DNA of 64,000 bases, taken from Roseibium sp. HPY-6 (lineage in GTDB: Bacteria > Pseudomonadota > Alphaproteobacteria > Rhizobiales > Stappiaceae). Where the stretch lies: the NCBI RefSeq assembly GCF_040530035.1, contig NZ_JBEWCD010000001.1, positions 2,170,001 to 2,234,000 on the forward strand. The letters are read 5' to 3'. Under the pieces are notes generated by a model that made no database searches, was not told the origin of the DNA, and worked only from the letters and a program-made list of their open reading frames with translations. Below are positions 55,768 to 64,000 of this stretch, in pieces (position 1 is the stretch's first letter; the number at the start of each line of letters is the position of its first letter). Position numbers and translations under genes: made by a program.

Positions 55768-56946
55768 TCAGGCGGCCTGAGCGAGGTTCGCTTTTTCGGT
55801 GGCGTAGGCCCAGTCCAGCCAGGCGGTCAACGCGCCGAGGTCGGATGTTTCGACCGTTGCGCCAGCCCAGATACGCAGCCCCGAAGGAGCGTCCCTGTAA
55901 GCACCGATATCAAAGGCGACACCTTCCTGATCGAGGCGCGCCGCGACAGCTTTGGCGAATGCAGCCTGTGCCTTGTCGTCAAGTGCCAGAACATCAGGGT
56001 CTGTGACTTTCAGACAGACGGAGGTGTTGGAACGGGTCTGCGGGTCGACAGCCAGAAATTCTGTCCAACTGCTGCGGCCGACCCAGTCGGCAAGTACTTG
56101 GAGATTGGCATCGGCGCGGGCCCGAAGACCGGCAAGGCCTCCGATACGATCTGCCCATTTCAACGCATCGATGTAGTCTTCAACGCACAACATTGATGGC
56201 GTATTGATTGTTTCGCCCCTGAAAATTCCTTCAATCAGCTTTCCGTCCTTTGTGAGCCGGAAGATTTTGGGAAGCGGCCAGGAAGGCCTGTAACTCTCAA
56301 GACGCTCGACCGCACGCGGGCTCAGGATCAGGACACCGTGAGCAGCCTCGCCACCCAGAACTTTCTGCCAGGAGAAGGTCACGACATCGAGCTTGTCGAA
56401 CGGCAGGTCCTGAGCAAAGGCGGCCGACGTTGCATCACAGATTGTCAGACCTTCCCGGTCTGCTGGGATCCAGTCACCATTGGGAACACGCACGCCGGAC
56501 GTTGTCCCGTTCCAGGTGAAGACGACATCGCTTGTAAAGTCGACCGCCGACAAATCCGGGAGTGCACCGTATGGCGCATCGAGAACCCGCGCATTGTCCA
56601 GTTTGAGCTGTTTCACGACGTCGGTGACCCAGCCTTTGCCGAAGCTTTCCCATGCAAGCATATCGACGCCACGTGCGCCAAGGAGCGACCACATGGCCAT
56701 TTCCACAGCACCCGTGTCTGATGCGGGTACGATACCAATTCGATAATCTTCGGGAACGTCCAGAACCTTGCGGGTCAGGTCTATGGCCTCGGCAAGCTTC
56801 GCCTTGCCCGGTTTGGCACGATGCGATCGGCCGAGCGGTGCATCAGCCAAGCCTTCCAGCGACCAGCCCGGGCGCTTGGAACAGGGTCCGGATGAAAAAT
56901 TGGGATTTGCCGGACGCACGTCCGGCGTGGCAGTGAGACTTGTCAT
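55768..56946 (-). CDS. serC: Phosphoserine aminotransferase
   Basis: Transfers an amino group to 3-phosphohydroxypyruvate, the second step of serine synthesis; PLP enzyme. The 392-residue protein has [30 protein letters not shown] at the start and the PLP-binding Lys in [21 protein letters not shown], of the alphaproteobacterial SerC type. It is the first gene of serC-serA. The ATG at 56946 sits inside a structured leader. Confidence 0.96.
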   Translation of the reverse strand: MTSLTATPDVRPANPNFSSGPCSKRPGWSLEGLADAPLGRSHRAKPGKAKLAEAIDLTRKVLDVPEDYRIGIVPASDTGAVEMAMWSLLGARGVDMLAWESFGKGWVTDVVKQLKLDNARVLDAPYGALPDLSAVDFTSDVVFTWNGTTSGVRVPNGDWIPADREGLTICDATSAAFAQDLPFDKLDVVTFSWQKVLGGEAAHGVLILSPRAVERLESYRPSWPLPKIFRLTKDGKLIEGIFRGETINTPSMLCVEDYIDALKWADRIGGLAGLRARADANLQVLADWVGRSSWTEFLAVDPQTRSNTSVCLKVTDPDVLALDDKAQAAFAKAVAARLDQEGVAFDIGAYRDAPSGLRIWAGATVETSDLGALTAWLDWAYATEKANLAQAA

Positions 56947-57012
56947 ATCTGTCTACCCTCGCAGATAGTTGCCCCTCGTTGGGGAGGGGTGGCCCACCTA
57001 CGGGGATATGAC
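56942..57012 (-). promoter_or_regulatory. serC leader RNA that can sequester the serC start codon
   Basis: On the minus strand, GTCATATC (57012-57005) pairs perfectly with GATATGAC (56949-56942), which contains the serC ATG. Inside lie a hairpin CCCCTC/GAGGGG (56989-56984, 56977-56972) and a smaller GGTG/CACC hairpin (about 56998-56988). A competing hairpin, TATCTG (56967-56962) with CAGATA (56951-56946), places the AGGG Shine-Dalgarno in its loop. A serC RNA motif is known upstream of serC in Alphaproteobacteria, and this is probably a member. Confidence 0.75.
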
Positions 57013-57051
57013 GTTACACTGCTCCGGTCAATTCAAATCCACTTCTAATGC

Positions 57052-57082
57052 AAAAAGGCCGGTCTCACGGACCGGCCTTTTT
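57052..57082 (-). terminator. Rho-independent terminator of the outer-membrane protein gene
   Basis: AAAAAGGCCGGT (57052-57063) and ACCGGCCTTTTT (57071-57082) form a 12-bp stem with a 7-base loop, flanked by T-runs on both strands. It lies 19 bases after the stop at 57102 and also insulates the serC leader. Confidence 0.93.
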
Positions 57083-57101
57083 TCGTCATGCGCTGATCAC
57101 A

Positions 57102-57917
57102 TCAGAAGTTGCTGCTGATCGGTCCTTGCGGCTGGTAGACAACCGGTGCCGGAGAGGCAAATCCGGAGTTGAAGGTATACCGCGCGCCCAGGCGGAACTC
57201 ATGAGCGGTGAGATCTTCCCAGTGAACCCGGCCCTGTCCGGTGCGAACGTTGTCGTAAAGCACGGTTTTCGCGTCACCGAGGTCCTTGTAGCGGTAACCC
57301 GCATCAATGGAGAAGTTGTTGTTGACCGCATATTCGGCACCGGCCATCAGCGCCCACGCAAAGTTCCATTCCCCGTTCGTGCCGCGATAGACACCGTCCG
57401 CCTGGCCCGGGTTGATGGATGCGGCGTTATCGGTCCGCACGTAGGCTGCACCGATACCGGCGCCCACATATGGCGTGATCCGGTTCCAGGTTCCGATATC
57501 GATGTAGGCGTTCACCATGGTGGTCCAGACATCGATGTCGGCGAATTCTTCAGACTGCAGGTTCGTACAGGTTCCGCAATCCGCATAACCGATGGCTTCG
57601 GCCGGCGTTTCATAGTCCAGCGTGATATCAGCGCGCAGATACTGATTGAACTGGTAACCAACACCGACACCGATCATCCAGGCGTTGTCCATGCTTTCGC
57701 CATCGAACCGCAAGTCGGTAGCACCTGGCTCCTGGAAGGACCCGGTCGGGTCACCATAGATCTTGTAGCCAATGTCACCGCGAAGATAAAAACCGCCGAC
57801 GGCCGGGACCTCGGGGATGTGCTCAATGACCGGAGCCGGCAGATCCGCTGCAAAACCAGCAGATGAAAGCGCGACTGCAAAGCCGGTCAAAGACAAACGC
57901 TTGAAAAATGTGTTCAT
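57102..57917 (-). CDS. Outer-membrane beta-barrel protein (Omp25/31-like)
   Basis: The 271-residue protein has a signal peptide (about 24 residues ending GFA, then ADLPAP) and an eight-strand-type barrel pattern: GFYLRGDIGYKIYG, WMIGVGVGYQFNQYLRADITLDYE, ITPYVGAGIGAAYVRTD, WALMAGAEYAVNNNFSIDAGYRYKDLGD and HEFRLGARYTF. The AADLP opening and the barrel suit the Omp25/Omp31-like surface proteins of Hyphomicrobiales. Function is probably structural or in surface properties. The start at 57917 is preferred to the frame reaching 57998. Confidence 0.88.
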   Translation of the reverse strand: MNTFFKRLSLTGFAVALSSAGFAADLPAPVIEHIPEVPAVGGFYLRGDIGYKIYGDPTGSFQEPGATDLRFDGESMDNAWMIGVGVGYQFNQYLRADITLDYETPAEAIGYADCGTCTNLQSEEFADIDVWTTMVNAYIDIGTWNRITPYVGAGIGAAYVRTDNAASINPGQADGVYRGTNGEWNFAWALMAGAEYAVNNNFSIDAGYRYKDLGDAKTVLYDNVRTGQGRVHWEDLTAHEFRLGARYTFNSGFASPAPVVYQPQGPISSNF

Positions 57918-58137
57918 GTCCTCGTCCTCTTCCAGTGAGCGTCCGCGTTTTCGGGTGCCGGACACATCAAACTTGAAAGCATATTGACGGGAATTCATTA
58001 AAGGTCGCTTAACTGTGTTCTTTAACCGAACTTTTTTACCTTAAGAGATCCTTAACAGGAGAAGAACACATCAAGCTGACGCCAAATCGCACCTTACGGA
58101 ACGATATCAGCGCCACATGTCATTTGGAAAAGTCTGA

Positions 58138-59481
58138 TCAGGCCGCGACCGAAGCGACTACACCGGCAATGTCATTCACGACTTGTTTAACAAGGTCCGC
58201 GTCGTCCCCTTCGGCCATAACGCGAATGAGCGGCTCCGTACCCGAGGCGCGAATAACCAGGCGCCCGGAATTGCCCAGACGTGCTTCTCCATCCTCGATC
58301 GCGGATTTGACCTGGTCCTGCTTCAACGGCTCACCGCCGCTGTATCGGACGTTCTTGAGGATCTGCGGGACGGGCTCGAACCGGCGGCAGACTTCGGATA
58401 CAGGCCTGTCCTGATCCTTAACGCAGGCAAGAACCTGCAGCGCCGCAATCAGGCCGTCGCCTGTCGTTGCGAAATCGGAAAGAACGATATGACCAGACTG
58501 TTCGCCCCCGACATTGAAACCGTTGGCACGCATGTGTTCAACCACATATCTGTCGCCGACCTTGGTGCGGGCAAGGTCAAGACCGATGCTTCCAAGATAG
58601 CGCTCAAGTCCAAGGTTCGACATGACAGTCGCGACGATGCCAGATCCCGAAAGGCGGTCGCTCGAGTGCCATGACTGCGCAACGACGGCCATCAGCTGAT
58701 CGCCGTCGACTTCCATGCCGTTTTCGTCAACGATGATTACCCGGTCCGCGTCACCGTCGAGCGCGATGCCGATATCCGCGCGGACTTCGTGTACCTTTCT
58801 GGACAGGGCATCCGTCGATGTCGAACCGCATTCCTTGTTGATGTTGTAGCCGTCCGGTGTCACGCCCATGGATATGACATCGGCGCCCAGTTCCCACAAT
58901 GCTTCGGGTGCCACCTTGTAGGCAGCGCCATTGGCGCAGTCGATCACGACGCGAAGCCCTTCGAGGCTCATTTCGCGCGGCAATGTGCGTTTCGCAAATT
59001 CGATATATCGCTGCTGCGCCCCATCGATGCGTTTCGCCCTGCCAAGGTCGCCGGCACTGGCAAGCTTCGAGGTCAGGTCTCCCTCAATCAGGTCTTCAAT
59101 GCGTCGTTCGATCTCATCGCTGAGCTTGAACCCGTCCGGGCCGAAGAACTTGATACCATTGTCGTGATAGGGATTGTGGGACGCTGAGATCATCACTCCG
59201 AGATCGGTCCTGAGCGACCTGGTCAACATGGCCACCGCCGGTGTCGGCATCGGTCCAAGCAGAAAGACATCCATTCCCACGGAAGTAAAGCCGGCCACAA
59301 GGGCGGTTTCAATCATGTAACCAGACAGGCGCGTATCCTTCCCGATCACGACCCGATGGCGATGGCGTCCGTTTTTGAACACGAGTCCGGCCGCCATGCC
59401 CACTTTCAGAGCCATCTCCGCAGTCATGGGATAGAGATTGGCCTTGCCGCGAATGCCGTCGGTGCCGAAAAACTTACGCAT
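58138..59481 (-). CDS. glmM: Phosphoglucosamine mutase
   Basis: Converts glucosamine-6-phosphate to glucosamine-1-phosphate for UDP-GlcNAc and so for peptidoglycan and LPS. The 447-residue protein has FGTDGIRG at the start, the phosphoserine loop [17 protein letters not shown] (Ser101), the metal loop ALDGDADRV and the C-terminal [15 protein letters not shown]. It follows ftsH on the same strand after 171 bases with a terminator between, so it has its own promoter or relies on read-through. Confidence 0.97.
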   Translation of the reverse strand: MRKFFGTDGIRGKANLYPMTAEMALKVGMAAGLVFKNGRHRHRVVIGKDTRLSGYMIETALVAGFTSVGMDVFLLGPMPTPAVAMLTRSLRTDLGVMISASHNPYHDNGIKFFGPDGFKLSDEIERRIEDLIEGDLTSKLASAGDLGRAKRIDGAQQRYIEFAKRTLPREMSLEGLRVVIDCANGAAYKVAPEALWELGADVISMGVTPDGYNINKECGSTSTDALSRKVHEVRADIGIALDGDADRVIIVDENGMEVDGDQLMAVVAQSWHSSDRLSGSGIVATVMSNLGLERYLGSIGLDLARTKVGDRYVVEHMRANGFNVGGEQSGHIVLSDFATTGDGLIAALQVLACVKDQDRPVSEVCRRFEPVPQILKNVRYSGGEPLKQDQVKSAIEDGEARLGNSGRLVIRASGTEPLIRVMAEGDDADLVKQVVNDIAGVVASVAA

Positions 59482-59600
59482 CTAAAGTGCCTGTCTAAAC
59501 TGTTGTGCTGCGCTCTTTTAGCGCAAACGACATGAAGTGACGTTCAAAATATGTGAGCAAATATTACTATTCACTGACGATCCACAGCCGTCGTTGCAAC

Positions 59601-59627
59601 AAAAAAGCCCGGCATGGCCGGGCTTTT
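59601..59627 (-). terminator. Rho-independent terminator of ftsH
   Basis: AAAAGCCCGGC (59603-59613) and GCCGGGCTTTT (59617-59627) form an 11-bp stem with a 3-base loop, followed on the minus strand by a run of T. It is 25 bases after the ftsH stop. Confidence 0.93.
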
Positions 59628-59652
59628 CATTTTTTGACTGAACCAGAACCTA

Positions 59653-61572
59653 TCAGGACTGCGGTTGAGGCTCCATACCGCCAGTCGGCTCATCGCCGCC
59701 GCGCTTTGCGCCCGCGGTCGGAACCGCCGAAGAGCGTCCGATCGGCTGATCGTCATCGGTATCGCGAACCGGCGGCTTGCCGTCCAGCAGATCCTTGATC
59801 TCGTCTCCTGACAGCGTTTCGTACTCCAGGAGGCCCTTGGCAATCGTGTGAAGCTGGTCTTCATGATCGCGCAGGATCTTGTTCGCGGTCTCATAGCCCT
59901 GATTGACGAAGGACTTGATTTCCGCGTCCACGATCTTCTGGGTTTCGTCAGACACATTCTGGTTCTTGGCAACGGAGTGACCGAGGAAGACTTCTTCCTG
60001 GTTCTCGCCGTAGAGCAGCGGCCCAAGCTTGTCGGACATGCCGAACTGGGTCGCCATCGCCCTGGCAAGTTTTGTCGCCATCTGGATATCGCCGGAAGCA
60101 CCGGACGTCACCTTTTCGTAGCCGAAGATCATTTCTTCAGCGACACGCCCACCCATTGCAACGGCAAGATCGGCCTTGCACTTGGCGCGCGTGAGCGACA
60201 CCTGGTCTTTTTCCGGGAGACGCATCACCATGCCGAGCGCACGTCCGCGCGGAATGATCGTCGCCTTGTGGATCGGGTCCGAGGCTTCCTGATGCAATGC
60301 CACCAGTGCGTGACCGGCCTCGTGATACGCAGTGAGTTTCTTTTCCTCTTCCGTCATCACAAGCGTACGGCGCTCGGCGCCCATCATCACCTTGTCCTTG
60401 GCGTCTTCGAATTCGGCCATGGTGACGAGGCGCTTGGACCGGCGGGCTGCCAGAAGAGCGGCTTCGTTGACAAGGTTCATCAGATCAGCGCCCGAGAAAC
60501 CGGGTGTGCCGCGCGCCAGCGTCTTGACGTCGACATCCGGCGCCAACGGAACCTTGCGCATATGCACCTTGAGGATCTTCTCGCGTCCGGTGATGTCCGG
60601 GTTGGGTACGACAATCTGACGGTCGAAACGGCCTGGACGAAGCAGTGCCGGATCAAGCACGTCGGGGCGGTTGGTCGCCGCGATGATGATGATGCCTTCG
60701 TTCGGCTCAAAGCCGTCCATCTCGACGAGCAGTTGGTTCAAGGTCTGCTCGCGTTCATCGTTTCCGCCGCCGAGGCCGGCACCACGATGGCGGCCAACCG
60801 CGTCGATTTCATCGATGAAGATGATGCACGGCGCATTTTTCTTGGCCTGCTCGAACATGTCACGGACACGGGAGGCACCGACACCTACGAACATCTCGAC
60901 AAAGTCTGAGCCCGAAATCGTGAAGAACGGAACGTTCGCTTCACCGGCAACCGCACGCGCAGTCAGCGTCTTACCCGTTCCCGGAGGACCAACGAGCAGC
61001 ACGCCACGCGGGATTCGTCCGCCAAGCCGCTGGAACTTCTGCGGGTCGCGCAGGAATTCAACGATCTCCTGAAGATCTTCCTTGGCTTCGTCGATGCCGG
61101 CGACGTCTTCAAACGTGACGCGGCCATGCGCCTCGGTCAGCAGCTTTGCCTTGGATTTGCCGAAGCCCATCGCCTTGCCGCCGGACCCCTGCATCTGACG
61201 CATCACGAAGATCCAGATACCAAGAATGATCAGCATCGGCAGCCAGGAGAACAGCGCGCCCAGAAGCGGTGAGTTCTCAGCCGGTGGATTGGCTTTGATC
61301 AGCACGTCCTTGCTGCGGAGCTCGTCGACGTATTGCGCTCCGTCGGGTGCATATGTCTGGAATGCACCACCACTGTTGTAAAGACCGGTGATCTTCTGTT
61401 CCTGAATGGTCACAGACCTGACTTCGCCACTGTCCACCTGCCTCATGAAATCGGAGTAGGCAATGTCGTTGGTCGCACCCTGTTGTGCAGGGCTTTGAAA
61501 CAGCTGAAACAATGCGATCAGAAGAAGGGCGATGATCACCCAAAGAGCAAAGTTGCGAAAATGTGCGTTCAT
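59653..61572 (-). CDS. ftsH: ATP-dependent zinc metalloprotease FtsH
   Basis: Membrane-bound AAA+ protease that degrades regulatory and misfolded membrane proteins; in E. coli it degrades RpoH. The 639-residue protein has two N-terminal membrane helices (about 5-25 and 103-125), AAA domain with Walker A GPPGTGKT (195-202), Walker [13 protein letters not shown], the SRH region [20 protein letters not shown], and the zinc site HEAGH near residue 418. Length and order match the family. Confidence 0.98.
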   Translation of the reverse strand: MNAHFRNFALWVIIALLLIALFQLFQSPAQQGATNDIAYSDFMRQVDSGEVRSVTIQEQKITGLYNSGGAFQTYAPDGAQYVDELRSKDVLIKANPPAENSPLLGALFSWLPMLIILGIWIFVMRQMQGSGGKAMGFGKSKAKLLTEAHGRVTFEDVAGIDEAKEDLQEIVEFLRDPQKFQRLGGRIPRGVLLVGPPGTGKTLTARAVAGEANVPFFTISGSDFVEMFVGVGASRVRDMFEQAKKNAPCIIFIDEIDAVGRHRGAGLGGGNDEREQTLNQLLVEMDGFEPNEGIIIIAATNRPDVLDPALLRPGRFDRQIVVPNPDITGREKILKVHMRKVPLAPDVDVKTLARGTPGFSGADLMNLVNEAALLAARRSKRLVTMAEFEDAKDKVMMGAERRTLVMTEEEKKLTAYHEAGHALVALHQEASDPIHKATIIPRGRALGMVMRLPEKDQVSLTRAKCKADLAVAMGGRVAEEMIFGYEKVTSGASGDIQMATKLARAMATQFGMSDKLGPLLYGENQEEVFLGHSVAKNQNVSDETQKIVDAEIKSFVNQGYETANKILRDHEDQLHTIAKGLLEYETLSGDEIKDLLDGKPPVRDTDDDQPIGRSSAVPTAGAKRGGDEPTGGMEPQPQS

Positions 61573-61741
61573 TTCGTTCCCTTAACCGCCCTACGCGACT
61601 TAACTGCACGCGGTTACATTTCCTTAGAGCGTAGATAGGTCGCCCGAGGCCCGCTGCCAAGGCGGTGCGCCATATTGCGCATATGCGCTAACTATTTTGT
61701 TAAGCCGGGACCTCTATCAGAAGATTGAGACGAGGAAAACT

Positions 61742-63130
61742 CTAGATTTCGCCGCAACCGTCCCCATCGCACTCCCAACTGCCTGACAATCTACCCCGGA
61801 TAGGCAATCTCTCCAAATTGAAGCTTGATCTATGGTTATTTTTGTCGAGTTTCGTTTTAACAGTGACCGGCAGATCGTAAATCTGCCCGTCGTCCGACCA
61901 CACAAGGGGTGAACTATCAAATGCAGCTTTCGGCCAACCGTCGGGCCAGTCGATGTCCCTCGCGTTTACCGGGGCATTCATAAGCGGTCCGAGGTTCAAC
62001 CTGTCGGCATCCGGCACCCTTTCTCCCATGGTAACAGGTTCGAACCGATAGCGATTGTCCCAGACAACGGCGTGCCTGATACCTGTGAGTGTGGCGGGTG
62101 GAACACGGCCCGGCTCGCGCCAGCACCACAAATAGGTGTTGTCCGCTTCATAGACCGCACCGGACAGCGATTGGTGGACCGGTTCTCGTTGCCCAAGGAC
62201 CGCGTCCACAGCCTGCAGCTTCAAAAGTCTGGGCCGCGGGCGTTTGCCGGTCACCATGCCCGCAAGTTCTTTCAGGAGCCGCAACCGCAGATCTTCCGGC
62301 AGTTTGACAAAAGCTGCCCGGCTCAGTCTCACCGGCCCGGCGGGATGGTGTTCAAGATGCCTGGACACGAATTCACTGACCGTTTCATCCAGGGCCATGC
62401 GCGACCGCCTGAGGTGCCCGGCTGTCACTGCCAGCTTTTCTGCCGAAAGGCCCTCCTGTTCGAGGAGGTTCAAGATCCGCCGCAGGCGGCTTCGTTTGTA
62501 TTTGGCGTCATGGTTTGAAGGGTCTTCACACCAGGTAAGTTGCCGGTCTCGCAAACTGGCTTCCAGTCGCTTCTTGCGCATGGCCAACAACGGCCGCAAC
62601 AAACGCAGTTCAGCAGCACCGTTGGCCTCATCAGCCGACATGGCGCTCAAACCCGAAACACCACTGCCGCGAGTGAGCCTGTCCAGAAACGTTTCGGCCT
62701 GATCGTCCAGATGATGCCCCAAAACCAGCGCCTGTGCACCGGAGCCATTCATGTGCTCCGCAATCAGGCGGTAACGTGCGCTGCGGGCTGTTTCCTGAAT
62801 ATTGCTCAGGGGTTTTTCGCCGTGCCAGGTCAAAAGGTGCGCGGAAAGTCCGTGTGCACTTGCTGTGTCGAGCACGAACTGTGCTTCCTTGGTGCTCTCG
62901 GTTCTCAAGCCGTGATCAACGACGAGAACCTCCGCGTTTCCGGGCCATGACGTTCTGAGGCGCCATTCACTGAAAAGAACCATGAGACAAAGGGAATCCG
63001 CGCCGCCGGAAACACCAAGCGCGAGATTTGAAAACGGCTTAAGGCAAGAAAGGAGCGTATCGACTTCGTCGGCGGAAAGCCCTTGAGGCTCAGCCGGTTT
63101 GTCAGGAACACTGTGCACGCAGACGTTCAT
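61742..63130 (-). CDS. tilS: tRNA(Ile)-lysidine synthase
   Basis: Adds lysine to C34 of the tRNA-Ile CAU anticodon so that it reads AUA; essential in most bacteria. The 462-residue protein has the PP-loop ALGVSGGADSLCLM (SGGADS at 41-46), LVVDHGLR and HHLDDQAETFLDRLTRGSGVSGLSAM. The ATG at 63130 overlaps the 3' end of cpoB by 29 bases; the frame to 63163 gives a longer but less likely start. Confidence 0.94.
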   Translation of the reverse strand: MNVCVHSVPDKPAEPQGLSADEVDTLLSCLKPFSNLALGVSGGADSLCLMVLFSEWRLRTSWPGNAEVLVVDHGLRTESTKEAQFVLDTASAHGLSAHLLTWHGEKPLSNIQETARSARYRLIAEHMNGSGAQALVLGHHLDDQAETFLDRLTRGSGVSGLSAMSADEANGAAELRLLRPLLAMRKKRLEASLRDRQLTWCEDPSNHDAKYKRSRLRRILNLLEQEGLSAEKLAVTAGHLRRSRMALDETVSEFVSRHLEHHPAGPVRLSRAAFVKLPEDLRLRLLKELAGMVTGKRPRPRLLKLQAVDAVLGQREPVHQSLSGAVYEADNTYLWCWREPGRVPPATLTGIRHAVVWDNRYRFEPVTMGERVPDADRLNLGPLMNAPVNARDIDWPDGWPKAAFDSSPLVWSDDGQIYDLPVTVKTKLDKNNHRSSFNLERLPIRGRLSGSWECDGDGCGEI

Positions 63131-64000
63131 CCCGCGCTTGCGACAATACCGCCGGAGCGGCATTGGGAAATTTGTTCAAAAGTTCTGAGAAGGTCGCACA
63201 GGCGGCGTCGGCTTCACCAAGGCCCCGCAGCGAGACACCTAGTTTGAGAAGGCTGTCGGGACTTTTCGAGTTGCCCGGATGGTCCGTATAGGTCTTCAAA
63301 AACGCATCGGCCGCGCCGCGATAGTCCTGTTGTGCGAGCAGGCTTTCACCGAGCCAGTACTGGGCGTTCGCGGTCAGATCGCTATCGGGATAGGATTCGA
63401 TGAAGGTGCGAAACCCGCGCTCCGCCCCGGCATAGTCTCCATTGACGGCGAGCGAATAGGCCTGGTCGTAATCGGTTCGCGGGTCGCCGCTGCCAATGAT
63501 GCCTGCAATGGCATCATCATCGATTGCCAACCCCGGGTCAGGCGCAATGTCCTGACCGGTTCCAGGAAGAGTTTGCAGTCCTCTGGCCAAGTCCCCCAGG
63601 TTGATCGGACCGTCGGACGGAAGCCCGGCAGGCGCGTTGTCTTCTTCATATCCACCCGATTGCGACCAAGTACCGTCGCCGGAACCGTCCGCAGGGATCG
63701 TTGCCGTGCCACCGTTTGGAAGAGAAAGCGTCCCGCCGCGCGGTGTTCCGTCTGATTCAAGCCCGGGCGCCGTGCTGCCCGGCACGCCCCGCGGCGTCAG
63801 CTCGGATCTTTGCCCGGGCGTGCCACCTTCAAGCTGCTGGAAACGATATTCATTGTCTTCCTGCATACGGCGCATCTGGTCTTGCATCTCACGCAATTGA
63901 AACGACAATTGCTCGATCTGCCCGGTGAGCGTCCGGATCCGTTCCTCCAGTTGACCGATTCTGACAGACGAATCGTCCTTTTTCCGCCCGAACAGCTGAG
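63102..64000 (-). CDS. cpoB: Cell division coordinator CpoB/YbgF, N terminus outside the window
   Basis: Periplasmic Tol-Pal accessory protein that coordinates outer-membrane constriction with peptidoglycan synthesis. The visible ~299 residues start inside a coiled-coil segment (QLEERIRTLTGQIEQLSFQLREMQDQMRRMQEDNEYRFQQLE), then a disordered Gly/Pro linker, then TPR repeats (YDQAYSLAVNGDYAGAERGFRTFIESYPDSDLTANAQYWLGESLLAQQDYRGAADAFLKTYTDHPGNSKSPDSLLKLGVSLR), as in CpoB. The gene is cut by the window end; the signal peptide is not seen. It overlaps tilS by 29 bases. Confidence 0.92.
   Translation of the reverse strand, partial: QLFGRKKDDSSVRIGQLEERIRTLTGQIEQLSFQLREMQDQMRRMQEDNEYRFQQLEGGTPGQRSELTPRGVPGSTAPGLESDGTPRGGTLSLPNGGTATIPADGSGDGTWSQSGGYEEDNAPAGLPSDGPINLGDLARGLQTLPGTGQDIAPDPGLAIDDDAIAGIIGSGDPRTDYDQAYSLAVNGDYAGAERGFRTFIESYPDSDLTANAQYWLGESLLAQQDYRGAADAFLKTYTDHPGNSKSPDSLLKLGVSLRGLGEADAACATFSELLNKFPNAAPAVLSQARDERLRAQCS

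Overview
The window reads as chromosomal DNA of a motile alphaproteobacterium, most likely of the Hyphomicrobiales (Rhizobiales) and perhaps near Roseibium/Labrenzia. The genus is an inference from protein resemblance and was not tested. Support for the class: a ctrA gene divergent from fliI, ChpT, EipA (DUF1134), DUF2336, an alpha-type chemotaxis operon with a CheA-REC hybrid, an rluD-like gene next to rpoH, and a serC-serA operon with a structured leader. Coding density is high. I see no integrase, transposase, CRISPR array or rRNA. One tRNA (Glu, UUC) is present.

Layout. 0.3-7.4 kb: tex, two tandem paralogous membrane proteins, an unknown membrane protein, a DUF2270 protein, a lipoprotein and a GNAT acetyltransferase. 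7.4-10.4 kb: an arsR-arsC-aqpS arsenic operon with an arsR operator, then an MFS exporter. 10.4-15.8 kb: a dipeptide ABC importer (dppABCDF). 16.0-19.2 kb: glpD-glpK, whose probable repressor glpR lies at 42.3 kb. 19.4-22.7 kb: a small accessory-looking stretch holding a membrane protein/XRE regulator pair with a three-half-site operator, a glucosaminidase-amidase without signal peptide, an unknown gene and a very small secreted-peptide gene. 22.8-27 kb: an MscS channel, a DUF2336 protein and a PqiA-like protein. 27.1-29.9 kb: fliI-fliJ and ctrA around a shared promoter region rich in GANTC sites. 30-31.6 kb: a VOC protein and an exported metallo-hydrolase. 31.9-39.4 kb: a LytTR membrane regulator, then cheA-cheW-cheY-cheB-cheR and chpT. 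39.6-45.9 kb: a YHS protein, eipA, a coiled-coil protein, glpR, tRNA-Glu, an rluD-like gene and rpoH. 46-48 kb: thiX-thiY behind a TPP riboswitch. 48-54 kb: a large Pro/Ala-rich membrane protein, purA, an MFS protein and an EamA transporter. 54-58 kb: serC-serA with an RNA leader, and an outer-membrane beta-barrel protein. 58-64 kb: glmM, ftsH, tilS and the start-truncated cpoB.

How it fits together. Cell-cycle and motility control (ctrA, chpT, fliI/fliJ, che genes) sits within about 12 kb. ChpT would phosphorylate CtrA, and CtrA in this class usually controls flagellar and chemotaxis genes. Glycerol-3-phosphate metabolism is split between glpDK and a distant glpR. The most interesting signals are regulatory DNA and RNA: the serC leader that can hide its own start codon, the GANTC cluster before ctrA, the three-half-site operator of the XRE pair, the arsR promoter/operator that suggests a leaderless transcript, and 10-bp-phased repeats before glpD.
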